Assembly (NCBI RefSeq): GCF_014651035.1
Contig: NZ_BMWC01000008.1
Span: 352,931-416,930 of the forward strand
From: Streptomyces lomondensis
Lineage (GTDB): Bacteria; Actinomycetota; Actinomycetes; Streptomycetales; Streptomycetaceae
DNA length: 64,000 nt
Direction: 5' to 3'
The position numbers and the translations under genes were made by a program. Positions 9,877 to 18,906 of this stretch are shown in pieces. The notes under the pieces are model-generated. The model searched no databases and had not been told where the DNA came from. It saw nothing but the letters and a program-made list of their open reading frames with translations. Each line of letters begins with the position of its first letter. The stretch's first letter is position 1.

Positions 9877-12111
9877 ATGCGCGACGCGATGGTGCTCAAG
9901 GCCCAGAGATTCGTGAACTCCGTCTACGGCAGCCGTATCGGCACGACCGTGGAGGAGACCGGCGAGGCCGACTGGGCGACCATGTACGCACTGACCCGTG
10001 CCCTCCAGTACGAGCTGGGCATCACGGCACTGTCGGACAACTTCGGCCCCACCACGCTCTCCACGCTGACCGCCAAGTACCCGAAGCTCGACGCGGACAC
10101 CGTCCCCTCGCCCGACTTCTGCCGCATCATCCAGGCCGGCCTGTACTGCAAGGGCTACGACGGCAGCGACCTCGACGGCACGTACGGCGCGCGGACCCAG
10201 GCGGCCGTCACGAAGCTGAAGACGGACATGGGCGTCGAACAGGCCTTCCCGGGCGCGGATCTGACGCCCAAGGTGTTCAAGGCGCTGCTGACGATGGACG
10301 CCTACGTCCTCGGCCCCACGGGCACCCGGCAGGCGCGCGAGGTCCAGCGCTGGCTCAACGGCCGCTACCTCCAGCGGCAGGACTTCTTCGTCATCGCCTG
10401 CGACGGACGGGTCTCCCGGGACACCGCCAGGGCGCTGGTCCTCGGCGTGCAGTACGAGGTCGGCATGGCGGACGGCACCGCCAACGGCAACTTCGGGCCC
10501 GGCACCCAGTCGGCCCTGAAGGCGCACCCGGTGAAGCAGGGAGACACGGGCGTCTACGTCCAGCTGTTCTCCGCCGGGATGGTCGTCAACCGGCGGCCCG
10601 TCGCCCTCACCGACACCTTCGACTCCTACCTCGCCTCGGCCGTCCGGGCCTTCCAGACCTTCGTCGCGCTCCCGGCCACGGGAGAGGGCGACTTCTCCAC
10701 CTTCGCCTCTCTCCTGGCGTCCTACGGCGACCAGTCCCGCCCGGGCCGGGCGTGCGACACCGTCTCGAAGGTCACCCCGGCGCGCGCGGCGACGCTCAAG
10801 GCGGCCGGCATCACCTACATCGGCCGCTACCTCACCAACCCGAGCGCCACCTCCCTGCCGGAGAAGGCCGTCCAGCCGGGCGAGCTGGCCATCATCGCCC
10901 AGCACGGACTGCGCTGCTTCCCGATCTACCAGACCGTCAACAACGACGCCTCCGACTTCGACTACGTCGCCGGGCGCACCGCCGGGTACGCGGCGGTCAA
11001 CGCCGCCCGGGACCACGGCTTCAAGCGGGGCACCCGGATCTTCTTCGCCGTCGACTTCGACGCGATCGACGCCGAGATCACCGCGAACGTCCTGCCCCAC
11101 TTCAAGGGCATCAAGGAGGCGATGGCGGACTCCGGGCACCCGTACGAGATCGGCGTCTACGGCTCCCGCAACGTCTGCGCGCGGGTCGGCGCGGCCGGCT
11201 ACTCCACCGCGAGCTTCGTGGCCGACATGTCCCCGGGCTTCGACGGCAACGCCGGGCGCCCGCTGCCGCAGGACTGGGCCTACGACCAGTTCGTCATCCG
11301 GACCCTCGGCTCGGGCGACGGCCAGCTGGAGGTCGACGTCGACATCGCCTCCGGGCGGGACACCGGCCAGGGCTCGTTCGACCGGCCGCGGCCCGCCGTC
11401 CCCGACGTCGCCTTCGACACCCGCCAGGTGCCGGCGCTGCGGGCCGATCTCGCGCGCTACATGCGGTCGATCGGGCGCCCGGACATGGGCGGCGTCGGCG
11501 GCGACGCCAAGCTCTACACCAACGCCCAGGCCGTGGAGGCGATCCAGGACCAGGACGCGCTGATCACCCAGCTGTCGAACACGTACCAGATGCGCAAGGC
11601 GCTGATCCAGACGGCCGTCTACTGGGCCATGCGCGACTACAGCCTCGCCGACCAGGCCACCGACCAGCAGGTCGCCGACCACCACCTGTCGGGCTCCGGC
11701 TCGGTCCGGGACTCGCACACCGGCATCGGCGAGATCAGCGCGGCCGACGCCATCCAGGCCTGGAACCACTGCATCGGCTGGGGGTTCGCCACCGGCGACC
11801 ACCGCGACCCGGCCAAGGACGCCGACCTCTGGGCCGTGTGGCAGCAGTTGAGCAAGGACAACGCGTTCAGCGTGCGCACCGCGGCCCTGGTCCACCTGTG
11901 GGGCACCCGCGGCAGGCCCGGGGGCCAACTGCCCCCCGGCGACCGCGTCACGACCCCGCGGTCCATGCGCCTCGACCTCGCCGAGTTCGAGATCACCGAA
12001 CTGCTGCGCCGCTACCGGGCCTGGGATCCCGACGTGGAGTCCCAGACGCACCAGAGCCTGGCCGTCTACCAGATCTTCGAGAAGTACAACAGCATCGCCC
12101 GCAACGCGTGA
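9877..12111 (+). CDS. DUF1906 glycoside-hydrolase-like protein with peptidoglycan-binding-type repeats
   Basis: This is a 744-aa protein. Residues 1-280 hold several repeats like LGPTGTRQAREVQRWLNGRYL, DGTYGARTQAAVTKLK and NFGPGTQSALKAHP, which resemble peptidoglycan-binding repeats. Residues 290-495 form the DUF1906 (Rv2525c-like) TIM-barrel domain: GITYIGRYLTNPS, RCFPIYQTVNND, IFFAVDFDAID, GVYGSRNVC, ending DVDIAS. The remaining 250 residues are unassigned. No signal peptide is visible, which is odd for a presumed wall enzyme. ATG at 9877 lacks a ribosome site. A TACGAT hexamer at 9864 could make the transcript leaderless. It is followed 21 bp later by an exported M15-like protein. Confidence 0.75.
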   Translation: MRDAMVLKAQRFVNSVYGSRIGTTVEETGEADWATMYALTRALQYELGITALSDNFGPTTLSTLTAKYPKLDADTVPSPDFCRIIQAGLYCKGYDGSDLDGTYGARTQAAVTKLKTDMGVEQAFPGADLTPKVFKALLTMDAYVLGPTGTRQAREVQRWLNGRYLQRQDFFVIACDGRVSRDTARALVLGVQYEVGMADGTANGNFGPGTQSALKAHPVKQGDTGVYVQLFSAGMVVNRRPVALTDTFDSYLASAVRAFQTFVALPATGEGDFSTFASLLASYGDQSRPGRACDTVSKVTPARAATLKAAGITYIGRYLTNPSATSLPEKAVQPGELAIIAQHGLRCFPIYQTVNNDASDFDYVAGRTAGYAAVNAARDHGFKRGTRIFFAVDFDAIDAEITANVLPHFKGIKEAMADSGHPYEIGVYGSRNVCARVGAAGYSTASFVADMSPGFDGNAGRPLPQDWAYDQFVIRTLGSGDGQLEVDVDIASGRDTGQGSFDRPRPAVPDVAFDTRQVPALRADLARYMRSIGRPDMGGVGGDAKLYTNAQAVEAIQDQDALITQLSNTYQMRKALIQTAVYWAMRDYSLADQATDQQVADHHLSGSGSVRDSHTGIGEISAADAIQAWNHCIGWGFATGDHRDPAKDADLWAVWQQLSKDNAFSVRTAALVHLWGTRGRPGGQLPPGDRVTTPRSMRLDLAEFEITELLRRYRAWDPDVESQTHQSLAVYQIFEKYNSIARNA

Positions 12112-12132
12112 ACCTTCCGGAATGAGATCCCG

Positions 12133-12948
12133 TTGAAGCTCAGTCTCCCCGGCATCCCCCGCAGAGGGGCCCGGCCCGGCGCCGCGCACCGCCGCGGCCT
12201 GTCCCGCCGCGCCCTGCTCGGCCGGATCGCCGCGATCGGCGGCGCCGTGGGCGTCGCCGCCCTGCCCCTCTCCCACTTCCTCTCCCAGGCGTACGCCGAC
12301 GCGAACAACCCCATCCCGGGCCGCGTGCGGGACGCGCTGCGCAGCGCGCAGGACCGGACCCGGCGCGTGCTGGCCGGCTCGCGCTCCCACAACGGCTGGG
12401 AGATGGAGAACGTCGCCGACGACGGCGGCACCGTCTACACCCGCCCCGTGCCCGGCACCCCGCTCAAGGGCGTCGCCGTGCGCATGGGAGACGTGGAGAC
12501 CGTCCTCGTCCATCTGCTGCGCCGGTTCCACTACGAGGTCGAGGCCCTGCGCCGGGGCGACGTCGTCGGCTGGCACGACCCGTCCGAGGTCGGCAGGGCC
12601 CGGCCGGAGTCCAACCTGGCGTCCGGCACGGCGGTGCGGATCCGGCCGGGCTCCTATCCGCGCGGCGTCCGGGGCGGCTTCTTCCCGCAGCAGGAGGTCG
12701 TGATCCGCGACATCCTCGCCGAGCTCGACGGCGTGGTCCGCTGGGGCGGCGACGACCGTACGCCCGACGAGTCCCTGTTCTCCATCGACGTACGGCCCGG
12801 TGACCAGCGGCTGGCCGAGGTCGCCGCGCGGATCCGCGGCTGGCAGCTGGAGCCGGGAGCCGGTGCGGGCTCCCCCGTGAACGTGCTGGCCGGCGCCCGG
12901 CGCAAGGCGGCCCGGGCGCTGGAGCGCCGCCAGCGGACGGCGGCGTAG
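12133..12948 (+). CDS. exported M15-like (D,D-peptidase fold) protein lacking zinc ligands
   Basis: This 271-aa protein has a twin-arginine-type signal near residues 24-56 (SRRALLGRIAAIGGAVG ... SQAYA). The mature part resembles M15 D-Ala-D-Ala carboxypeptidases: RMGDVETVLVHLLRRFHYEV, SNLASGTAVRIRPGSYP and GVVRWGGDDRTPDESLF. In active enzymes the second motif is SNHxxGxAxD and the last ends DExHF. Here the His is Leu162, the Asp is Arg169, and the final His position is Leu or Ser. No zinc site is therefore apparent, suggesting a binding or regulatory role. The start is TTG; no better codon exists. It is co-directional with the DUF1906 gene. Confidence 0.65.
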   Translation: MKLSLPGIPRRGARPGAAHRRGLSRRALLGRIAAIGGAVGVAALPLSHFLSQAYADANNPIPGRVRDALRSAQDRTRRVLAGSRSHNGWEMENVADDGGTVYTRPVPGTPLKGVAVRMGDVETVLVHLLRRFHYEVEALRRGDVVGWHDPSEVGRARPESNLASGTAVRIRPGSYPRGVRGGFFPQQEVVIRDILAELDGVVRWGGDDRTPDESLFSIDVRPGDQRLAEVAARIRGWQLEPGAGAGSPVNVLAGARRKAARALERRQRTAA

Positions 12949-12974
12949 AGCTCCGTAGAGCTCCAGGGCGCGCG

Positions 12975-13011
12975 AAGGGGGGCTCGCCACCGGCTGCGGC
13001 GAGCCCCCCTT
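12975..13011. terminator. bidirectional terminator
   Basis: The 14-bp stem aaggggggctcgcc is complementary to 12998-13011 around a 9-nt loop, with a T after it. It lies between two converging genes. Confidence 0.85.
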
Positions 13012-13045
13012 TCGTGTGCCCGTGGTGCTTGTTGCGTGGGCTCCG

Positions 13046-13945
13046 CTACTTGGCGAAGCCGTAGTTCAGCAGCTTCGTCGCGTCCGACTTCCGGGTGGTC
13101 CCGTTGGTCGAGGACAGGACCGTGCCGATGACGGTCTTGCCGTTGCGGGTGGCGGCGAAGACCAGGCAGTACCCGGCCTCCGGACCCGAGCCGGTCTTCA
13201 CACCGATCGCGCCGGTGTAGCTGGACAGCAGCGGGTTGGTGTTCTCCCACGGCGCCATCGTCCGCGTGCCGCCGGACTTGGTGGTCGTCTTGGCCGTGTA
13301 CTTCTTCGTCTTGACGACCGTGCGGAACGTGGCGTTCTTCATGGCGTTGCTGGCGAGCTTCGTCAGGTCGCGCGGCGTGGAGTAGTTGGCGCCCTTGCCG
13401 ATGCCGTCGAACGAGTCGAAGTGGGTGTTCTTCAGACCCAGGTCCTTGGCGGTGGTGTTCATCTTGCCGATGAACGACTTCACGCGCGCCGCCCGCGTCG
13501 AGCCCGAGCCGAACTTGTCGGCGAGCGCGTACGCCGCGTCGCAGCCGGACGGCAGCATCAGCCCGTACAGCAGCTGGCGGACGGTGACCTTGTCGCCGAC
13601 GATCAGCTTGGCGTTGGACGCCCAGTTGTTGTCGACGATGTAGTCGCTGTACGCCTTCTGGATCGTGACCTTGCTGTCCAGGTTGAGGTTCGGCTGCTTC
13701 AGCACGACCAGGGCGGTCATGATCTTGGTGGTCGAGCCGGTGGAGCGAGGCGTGTCGGCAGCCTTGTTGTAGAGCGACGTGCCGGTCGCGTTGTTCATCA
13801 CGTAGCCGCCCTTGGCGGCGATCGTGGGCGCCGTGGCGGCCTGCGCCGGCGCGATGGTGAGGGCTCCGCTCGCGAGCATGGCCCCGGTGGTCACGGCGAC
13901 GGCCGCGGCTCTGCGGAGACGGGTGCCCTTAATGCCGGTTATCAA
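13046..13945 (-). CDS. secreted D-alanyl-D-alanine carboxypeptidase (class A/S11-like)
   Basis: This 299-aa serine peptidase trims stem pentapeptides in the cell wall. A signal peptide covers residues 1-37 (RRAAAVAVTTGAMLASG ... APAQA). Active-site motifs are SxxK at 71-74 (STTK) and KTG near 245 (GVKTGSGPEAG). The SxN motif is replaced by SGC (133-135, in MLPSGCDAAYALAD), which as I recall is usual for this Streptomyces subgroup. TTG at 13945 puts the basic n-region right after the start. The reading frame is open to 14017, but that extension does not look like a signal. It converges on the M15-like gene. Confidence 0.88.
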   Translation of the reverse strand: MITGIKGTRLRRAAAVAVTTGAMLASGALTIAPAQAATAPTIAAKGGYVMNNATGTSLYNKAADTPRSTGSTTKIMTALVVLKQPNLNLDSKVTIQKAYSDYIVDNNWASNAKLIVGDKVTVRQLLYGLMLPSGCDAAYALADKFGSGSTRAARVKSFIGKMNTTAKDLGLKNTHFDSFDGIGKGANYSTPRDLTKLASNAMKNATFRTVVKTKKYTAKTTTKSGGTRTMAPWENTNPLLSSYTGAIGVKTGSGPEAGYCLVFAATRNGKTVIGTVLSSTNGTTRKSDATKLLNYGFAK

Positions 13946-14153
13946 GTGAAGTACCCCGATTGCGTTGAATGCCCCATCGATGCGGCCGAGTTGAGGACGA
14001 GGGGAAAGGGGCCGCACGTGTCTGACTTGTAACTAGCACACCTGGTTGTGCCCTTGCCGAACGGGGCCCCTGTTTTGCCACAGACGTGTGACATTCGAGT
14101 CCGCATCCTGGACGTATCCATCCATGCGTACCTGTTGTATCTATGCTGTCGGC

Positions 14154-14804
14154 ATGACCCTGGCCGTGAAGCAACCGCCCGCCGCCGACCGCGTCTACAC
14201 CCACGTCAAACAGGGCGTCCTGGAACGCCGCTACGAGGGCGGGACCCTCCTCACCGAGGGCGAGCTCGCCGAGGCCGTCGGGGTCTCGCGCACGCCCGTG
14301 CGCGAGGCGCTGCTCCGGCTGGAGGCCGAGGGTCTGATCCGGCTCTACCCGAAGAAGGGCGCCCTCGTCCTGCCCGTCTCCGCGCAGGAGATCGCCGACG
14401 TCGTCGAGACGCGGCTGCTCGTGGAGGAGCACGCGGCGCGCAAGGCCGTCCCCGCGCCCCCCGGGCTCATCGAGCGCCTGGAGGAGCTGCTGGCCCGGCA
14501 GAAGAAGCAGGCCGCCGCCGGAGACCTCGCCGGGGCCGCCGTCACGGACCGCTGCTTCCACGCCGAGATCGTCCGCAGCGGCGGCAACGAGATCCTCTCC
14601 CGCCTCTACGACCAGCTGCGCGACCGCCAGCTGCGGATGGGCGTCGCCGTCATGCACTCCCACCCCGACCGGATCGCCAAGACCCTCGCCGAGCACGAGG
14701 AGATCCTCGAAGCGCTGCGCGCGGGGGACGCCGAGGCGGCCGTCGGGCTCGTCCACCGGCACATCGGCTGGTTCTCGCACCTGGCCCGGGGGGAGGTCCG
14801 ATGA
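14154..14804 (+). CDS. GntR family (FadR-type) transcriptional regulator
   Basis: This 216-aa regulator has a winged helix at residues 10-75 (LTEGELAEAVGVSRTPVREALLRLEAEGLI) and the all-helical FCD ligand domain after it, with putative metal/effector residues in DRCFHAEIV and HEEILEALRAGD. The ATG at 14154 has no ribosome site. TATGCT at 14142 would place a leaderless start there. Its stop overlaps the MFS start (ATGA), so it probably controls that transporter and itself. Confidence 0.88.
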   Translation: MTLAVKQPPAADRVYTHVKQGVLERRYEGGTLLTEGELAEAVGVSRTPVREALLRLEAEGLIRLYPKKGALVLPVSAQEIADVVETRLLVEEHAARKAVPAPPGLIERLEELLARQKKQAAAGDLAGAAVTDRCFHAEIVRSGGNEILSRLYDQLRDRQLRMGVAVMHSHPDRIAKTLAEHEEILEALRAGDAEAAVGLVHRHIGWFSHLARGEVR

Positions 14805-16096
14805 GCGCCACCGCGATGCCGGGCGATCCTCCGGGCGGCCGGCGGGCGCTGGCCGTCTGGGGCATCGGCGTCTCCGTCTACTTCGTCGCGGTCATCTTCC
14901 GCACGTCGCTGGGCGTCGCCGGCCTCGACGCCGCCGACCGCTTCCACGTCAACGCCTCCGCGCTCTCCACCTTCTCGATCCTCCAGCTGCTGGTCTACGC
15001 GGGCATGCAGATACCCGTCGGCCTGCTCGTCGACCGGCTCGGCACCAAGAAGGTGCTGGCGCTCGGCGCGGTGCTGTTCACGGCCGGGCAGCTGGGCTTC
15101 GCGTTCTCCCCGTCGTACGGCATGGCGCTCGCCTCCCGGGCACTGCTCGGCTGCGGTGACGCGCTGACGTTCATCAGCGTGCTGCGCCTCGGCAGCCGGT
15201 GGTTCCCGGCCCGGCGCGGGCCGCTCGTCGCCCAGTTCGCGGGGCTGGTCGGCATGGCGGGCAACCTCGTCTCCACGCTCGTCCTCGCCCGGCTGCTGCA
15301 CGGCATCGGCTGGACGGCGGCCTTCGCGGGCAGCGCGGCCGCCGGAGCCGTGGTGTTCGTGCTGGTGCTGCTGTTCCTGAAGGACCACCCGGAGGGCCAC
15401 GAGCCGGAGCCGCTCCCGCACCAGGGCGCGGCCTACGTACGGCGGCAGATCGCCGCATCCTGGCGGGAGCCGGGGACGCGACTGGGCCTGTGGGTGCACT
15501 TCACCACCCAGTTCCCGGCGATGGTGTTCCTGCTGCTGTGGGGCCTGCCGTTCCTGGTCGAGGCCCAGGGGCTGTCCCGTGCCGTCGCCGGTGAACTCCT
15601 CACGCTCGTCGTGCTGTCGAACATGGTCGTCGGCCTGGTCTACGGCCAGATCGTCGCCCGGCACCACGGGGCGCGGCTGCCGCTCGCGCTCGGCACGGTC
15701 GGGGCGACGGCGGTGCTGTGGGCCGCCACGCTCGTCTACCCCGGCGCGCACGCCCCGATGTGGCTGCTGGTCGTGCTCTGCACGGTGCTCGGGGCGTGCG
15801 GGCCCGCGTCGATGATCGGCTTCGACTTCGCCCGCCCGGCGAACCCGCCCGAGCGGCAGGGCACGGCGTCCGGCATCACCAACATGGGCGGCTTCCTGGC
15901 CTCCATGACCACGCTGTTCGCGGTCGGGGTGCTGCTGGACGCGACCGGGGACGACTACACCGTGGCCTTCTCGGTGGTGTTCGTGCTGCAGGCCCTCGGG
16001 GTCACCCAGATCCTGCGGCTGCGCAGGCGGGCGGCCCGGCGGGAGCGGGAGCGGCTGGTGACGAGCCGGGTGGAGACGGTGCACGTGCCGGTGTAG
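14801..16096 (+). CDS. MFS transporter in operon with GntR regulator
   Basis: This 431-aa permease has twelve predicted membrane segments. The MFS signature loop after helix 2 reads GLLVDRLGTKKVLALG, and helix 4-5 carries RALLGCGDALTFISVLRLGSRWF. The substrate cannot be read from sequence. The ATG at 14801 overlaps the gntR stop by four bases, so both are made from one message. The effector of the regulator is probably the transported compound. Confidence 0.88.
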   Translation: MSATAMPGDPPGGRRALAVWGIGVSVYFVAVIFRTSLGVAGLDAADRFHVNASALSTFSILQLLVYAGMQIPVGLLVDRLGTKKVLALGAVLFTAGQLGFAFSPSYGMALASRALLGCGDALTFISVLRLGSRWFPARRGPLVAQFAGLVGMAGNLVSTLVLARLLHGIGWTAAFAGSAAAGAVVFVLVLLFLKDHPEGHEPEPLPHQGAAYVRRQIAASWREPGTRLGLWVHFTTQFPAMVFLLLWGLPFLVEAQGLSRAVAGELLTLVVLSNMVVGLVYGQIVARHHGARLPLALGTVGATAVLWAATLVYPGAHAPMWLLVVLCTVLGACGPASMIGFDFARPANPPERQGTASGITNMGGFLASMTTLFAVGVLLDATGDDYTVAFSVVFVLQALGVTQILRLRRRAARRERERLVTSRVETVHVPV

Positions 16097-16105
16097 CCCG
16101 CCGGG

Positions 16106-16870
16106 TCATCGGGTCATCGGGCCCACCGGTACGAGGGTGAGGTACGCGAGTCCGAGGACGCCGCGGTAGGTGAGCCAGGCGGCGCGGTGGCGGTCGGCGC
16201 GCTGCCGTGTCTCCTGTGCCCGGGGGTGGTCGGGGTGCTCGGCGAGCCACACCTCGGTGTCCGCGAGGTACGCCGACTCGAACTCCTCCCACTCGTCGAG
16301 GCTCGCGGTCTCCGTCCACTCGGGCCGGAACCCCGCCTCGATGGCCAGGTCGACGAGGGTCGCGAGGTCGGGGTGGTCGGTGGCGGCGGCGTCCGGCCAC
16401 ATGCGGGACAGTTCGGCCGGGGTCGGGGTGCGCTGCCAGAACCCCTCGCCGAGCAGGACGCGACCGTGGTCGGAGACGAGGCGGCGTAGGTCGGCGAGGG
16501 CCTTGGGGAGTTGGTCGCCGAGGGCTTGGCTCGCGCCTACGCACAGGACGAGGTCGGCGGGGCCGTGCGCGGTGCCGGTGGCGGACTCCTCGAGGAAACG
16601 GACCCGGTCCGTGAGCCCGCGTGCCTCGGCGGCTTGCCGGCCGCGGGCCAGGTCCTCGGCGTTGAGGTCGATGCCGGTGCCGGTCGCCTTCGGCGCGGCG
16701 GCCAGGACGCGGAGCATGAGCTCGCCCCAGCCGCAGCCGATGTCCAGGACGGTCGCGGGGGTGTTGCTCGCGAGGCGTTGTACGAGGCGGTCTGCGCGGG
16801 CCTCGGACAACGGGCCGTGGAAGGTGAGGCGGGTGCGGGTGCGGGTGCGGGTGCGGTGGGGTGGGGTCAT
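16106..16870 (-). CDS. SAM-dependent methyltransferase
   Basis: This is a 254-aa class I methyltransferase. Motif I is VLDIGCGWGE (about residues 41-50), the acidic adenosine-binding position lies in GTGIDLNAEDLARGR, and motif IV is DLVLCVGASQALGD. The C-terminal 90 residues are Trp/Glu-rich and helical. The N-terminus has an Arg-Thr repeat (TRTRTRTR) encoded by four copies of a 6-bp unit at 16831-16854. Substrate is unknown. It converges on the MFS gene, with ten bases between them. Confidence 0.82.
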   Translation of the reverse strand: MTPPHRTRTRTRTRLTFHGPLSEARADRLVQRLASNTPATVLDIGCGWGELMLRVLAAAPKATGTGIDLNAEDLARGRQAAEARGLTDRVRFLEESATGTAHGPADLVLCVGASQALGDQLPKALADLRRLVSDHGRVLLGEGFWQRTPTPAELSRMWPDAAATDHPDLATLVDLAIEAGFRPEWTETASLDEWEEFESAYLADTEVWLAEHPDHPRAQETRQRADRHRAAWLTYRGVLGLAYLTLVPVGPMTR

Positions 16871-16972
16871 GCCGGGGGACGCTACGGCGGGGGGTGGGGC
16901 GGGGGCATGGGGATTTCCGGTGCTGGGCGTTGGGGCGGGGCCGGGTGGGTGCGCAGCTCGGCGCGACGAGGT

Positions 16973-17010
16973 GCCTCCCCCAAGCTCTTCGAGCAGGGGG
17001 TACCCCCAGC
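16973..17010. repeat. Streptomyces-type dispersed palindromic repeat
   Basis: The sequence tgcctcccccaagctcttcg followed by agcagggggtaccccca folds as an imperfect hairpin. It matches, from memory, a short intergenic element repeated many times in Streptomyces genomes. It lies in the gap between two minus-strand genes. Confidence 0.6.
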
Positions 17011-17018
17011 GCCCACCC

Positions 17019-17037
17019 GTGCCGCCCTTAGCGGCAC
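17019..17037 (-). terminator. hairpin after mycothiol-dependent enzyme gene
   Basis: gtgccgc-cctta-gcggcac is a perfect 7-bp stem. A second palindrome, gcagctcaagctgc, lies at 17046-17059 directly after the stop codon of the minus-strand gene. Either could end transcription. Confidence 0.5.
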
Positions 17038-17059
17038 GATTGCCCGCAGCTCAAGCTGC

Positions 17060-17884
17060 CTACCGCGTCACCGTGAAGTTCCTCAGAATCGCCGCCGTCA
17101 GGTCCGCGTCGCCCTCCAGCTTCAGCCTGTCGGAGACCGACTCCGGCGTCACGCGGCCGCAGGCCAGGCGGACGTACGTCTCCCAGTCGAGGGTGAGGGT
17201 CGCGGCGGGGCCGAGCGCGGGGGCCGTTTCGAGGGTGCCGCGGCCCTGGATGTCCACGCGGATCGTGCGCAGGAACTCGACGGGGCCGTGGACGTCGAAG
17301 ACGATGGCCGAGCTGCGCGGGGCCTGCGCGTCCTCGGCGACCACGCGGGGGAGTTCGCCGAGCAGCACGTCGCGGGCGACCAGCGCGCCGGGGGAGTCGA
17401 GGTTGCCGGGGCGGCCGAGGGCCGTGCGCAGGTCCTGCTCGTGCACCCACACGTCGAACGCGTGCCGCCGCATCGACTCCTCCAGGGTGAGCTCCTGGCC
17501 CAGCGGGCCCCGCACCTTGGTGCCCGGGTCACGCGAGTCGTTCCGCAGCTGGCGGTTGCGGCGGATGATCACGTACTCCAGCTCGGAGGTCATCTCCGGC
17601 GCCGTGTGGTGACGGCGGACGTCGACCTGCATCTCCATGTAGCGCTGGTGGTCGTTCGTGACGTGGAAGAGGTCCCGCGGGAGTGTGTGGATCGGGCGCG
17701 GGTCGCCCAGCATCTCGCAGTCCAGGCCTATGACATGCGACACCACGTCCCGCACCGACCAGCCGGGGCACGGTGTGCGGCGGTTCCAGTCGGCCTCCCC
17801 GAGCGGCTGGAGCAGCTCGGATATCGCTTCGATGGAGTGGGTCCAGGCGTCGGCGTAGGGCTGGAGGGTGGGATGCAGACTCAC
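17060..17884 (-). CDS. maleylpyruvate isomerase/DinB-like mycothiol-dependent family protein
   Basis: This 274-aa protein has the family pattern: an N-terminal DinB-like four-helix bundle with EADWNRRTPCPGWSVRDVVSHVIG (metal-binding His in the last helix), a second cluster HAFDVWVHEQDLR, and a C-terminal SCP2-like domain (residues 190-274, ending DLTAAILRNFTVTR). Such enzymes use mycothiol for isomerisation or detoxification; the substrate here is not evident. GTG at 17884 follows GAGGGGTCCC. It is divergent from the nitrilase gene. Confidence 0.83.
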   Translation of the reverse strand: MSLHPTLQPYADAWTHSIEAISELLQPLGEADWNRRTPCPGWSVRDVVSHVIGLDCEMLGDPRPIHTLPRDLFHVTNDHQRYMEMQVDVRRHHTAPEMTSELEYVIIRRNRQLRNDSRDPGTKVRGPLGQELTLEESMRRHAFDVWVHEQDLRTALGRPGNLDSPGALVARDVLLGELPRVVAEDAQAPRSSAIVFDVHGPVEFLRTIRVDIQGRGTLETAPALGPAATLTLDWETYVRLACGRVTPESVSDRLKLEGDADLTAAILRNFTVTR

Positions 17885-18078
17885 GGAACGGGACCCCTCG
17901 GCGGTCGGTACACGGGCAGGTGGTGGCGGCGTTGCCAGTGGGAGGTGGCGGCTGTCGGCGGGTGTCTTGGCAGCTAAGTTACGCTGCTGTGAGGCACCCC
18001 GGCAGTGCTTTCGTGTGACGATCGTAGGCCCGTGGGGACCGCACGTGTGGACGGCCCGAATGCCAGGACGGTGGTAGT

Positions 18079-18876
18079 GTGCGCGCCTCTGTGATCCAGA
18101 TCGCCGTAGACGAGGGCGAATCGGTCGAATCGCGCCGCCGACGGGCGGCCCGGCTCGTCCGGGACCAGGCCGGGGCCGATCTCGTCGTCCTGCCGGAGCT
18201 GTGGACCACGGGTGCCTTCGCCTACGAGGAGTTCGGGCGCGAGGCCGAGCCGCTCGAAGGCCCGACGTACGAGGCGATGGCGAAGGCCGCGAGCGACGCG
18301 GGTGTGTGGCTGCACGCGGGCTCCGTTCCCGAGCGTGACCCTGAGGGGCCGCTGTACAACACCTCCCTGGTCTTCTCCCCCTCCGGTGACCTCGCCGCCG
18401 CCTATCGCAAGATCCACCGGTTCGGCTTCGACAAGGGCGAGGCCGTGCTGATGGGGGCGGGCACGGAGCTGGTGACCGTCCGCCTGCCGTCGACCGTCCT
18501 GGGCCTCGGCACCTGCTACGACCTCCGTTTCCCCGAACTCTTCCGCGGTCTCGTCGACGCCGGTGCCGAGACGCTCGTCGTCCCGGCGGGCTGGCCGGAG
18601 CGCCGCCGGTCCCACTGGACGCTGCTGGCTCAGGCGCGGGCGGTGGAGAACCAGTCGTTCGTCGTCGCGTGTGGAACGGCCGGGACGCACGCCGGAGTTC
18701 CCCAGGCCGGTCACTCGATCGTGGTCGACCCGTGGGGCGAGGTGCTGGCCGAGGCGGGCGCCGGCGAGGAGGTCCTGACGGTGGAGTTCGACCCGGGGAA
18801 GGTCGCCGCGACGCGGGAGCAGTTCCCGGCGCTGAAGGACCGGGTGCTGGGGCTCCAGCCCCCGCGCAGGCCCTGA
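18079..18876 (+). CDS. carbon-nitrogen hydrolase (nitrilase superfamily, omega-amidase-like)
   Basis: This 265-aa amidase has the catalytic triad Glu40 (VVLPELW), Lys111 (YRKIHRFGF) and Cys146 (GTCYDLRFPE). The sequence around it is closest to omega-amidase or NitA-type enzymes that hydrolyse small dicarboxylic amides. The C-terminal GHSIVVDPWGEVLAEAG is the usual oligomer-interface strand. GTG at 18079 begins directly with the family strand VRASVIQIAV. Confidence 0.87.
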   Translation: MRASVIQIAVDEGESVESRRRRAARLVRDQAGADLVVLPELWTTGAFAYEEFGREAEPLEGPTYEAMAKAASDAGVWLHAGSVPERDPEGPLYNTSLVFSPSGDLAAAYRKIHRFGFDKGEAVLMGAGTELVTVRLPSTVLGLGTCYDLRFPELFRGLVDAGAETLVVPAGWPERRRSHWTLLAQARAVENQSFVVACGTAGTHAGVPQAGHSIVVDPWGEVLAEAGAGEEVLTVEFDPGKVAATREQFPALKDRVLGLQPPRRP

Positions 18877-18906
18877 CCAGTCCCCGGGAAGGCTGACCGG
18901 GCGCTC

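Noticed and set aside
9853..12990. 1045-aa open frame on the minus strand
   Set aside because: It is antisense to the DUF1906 and M15-like genes and its composition (Arg/Gly/Ala/Val) is that of a GC-rich shadow frame.
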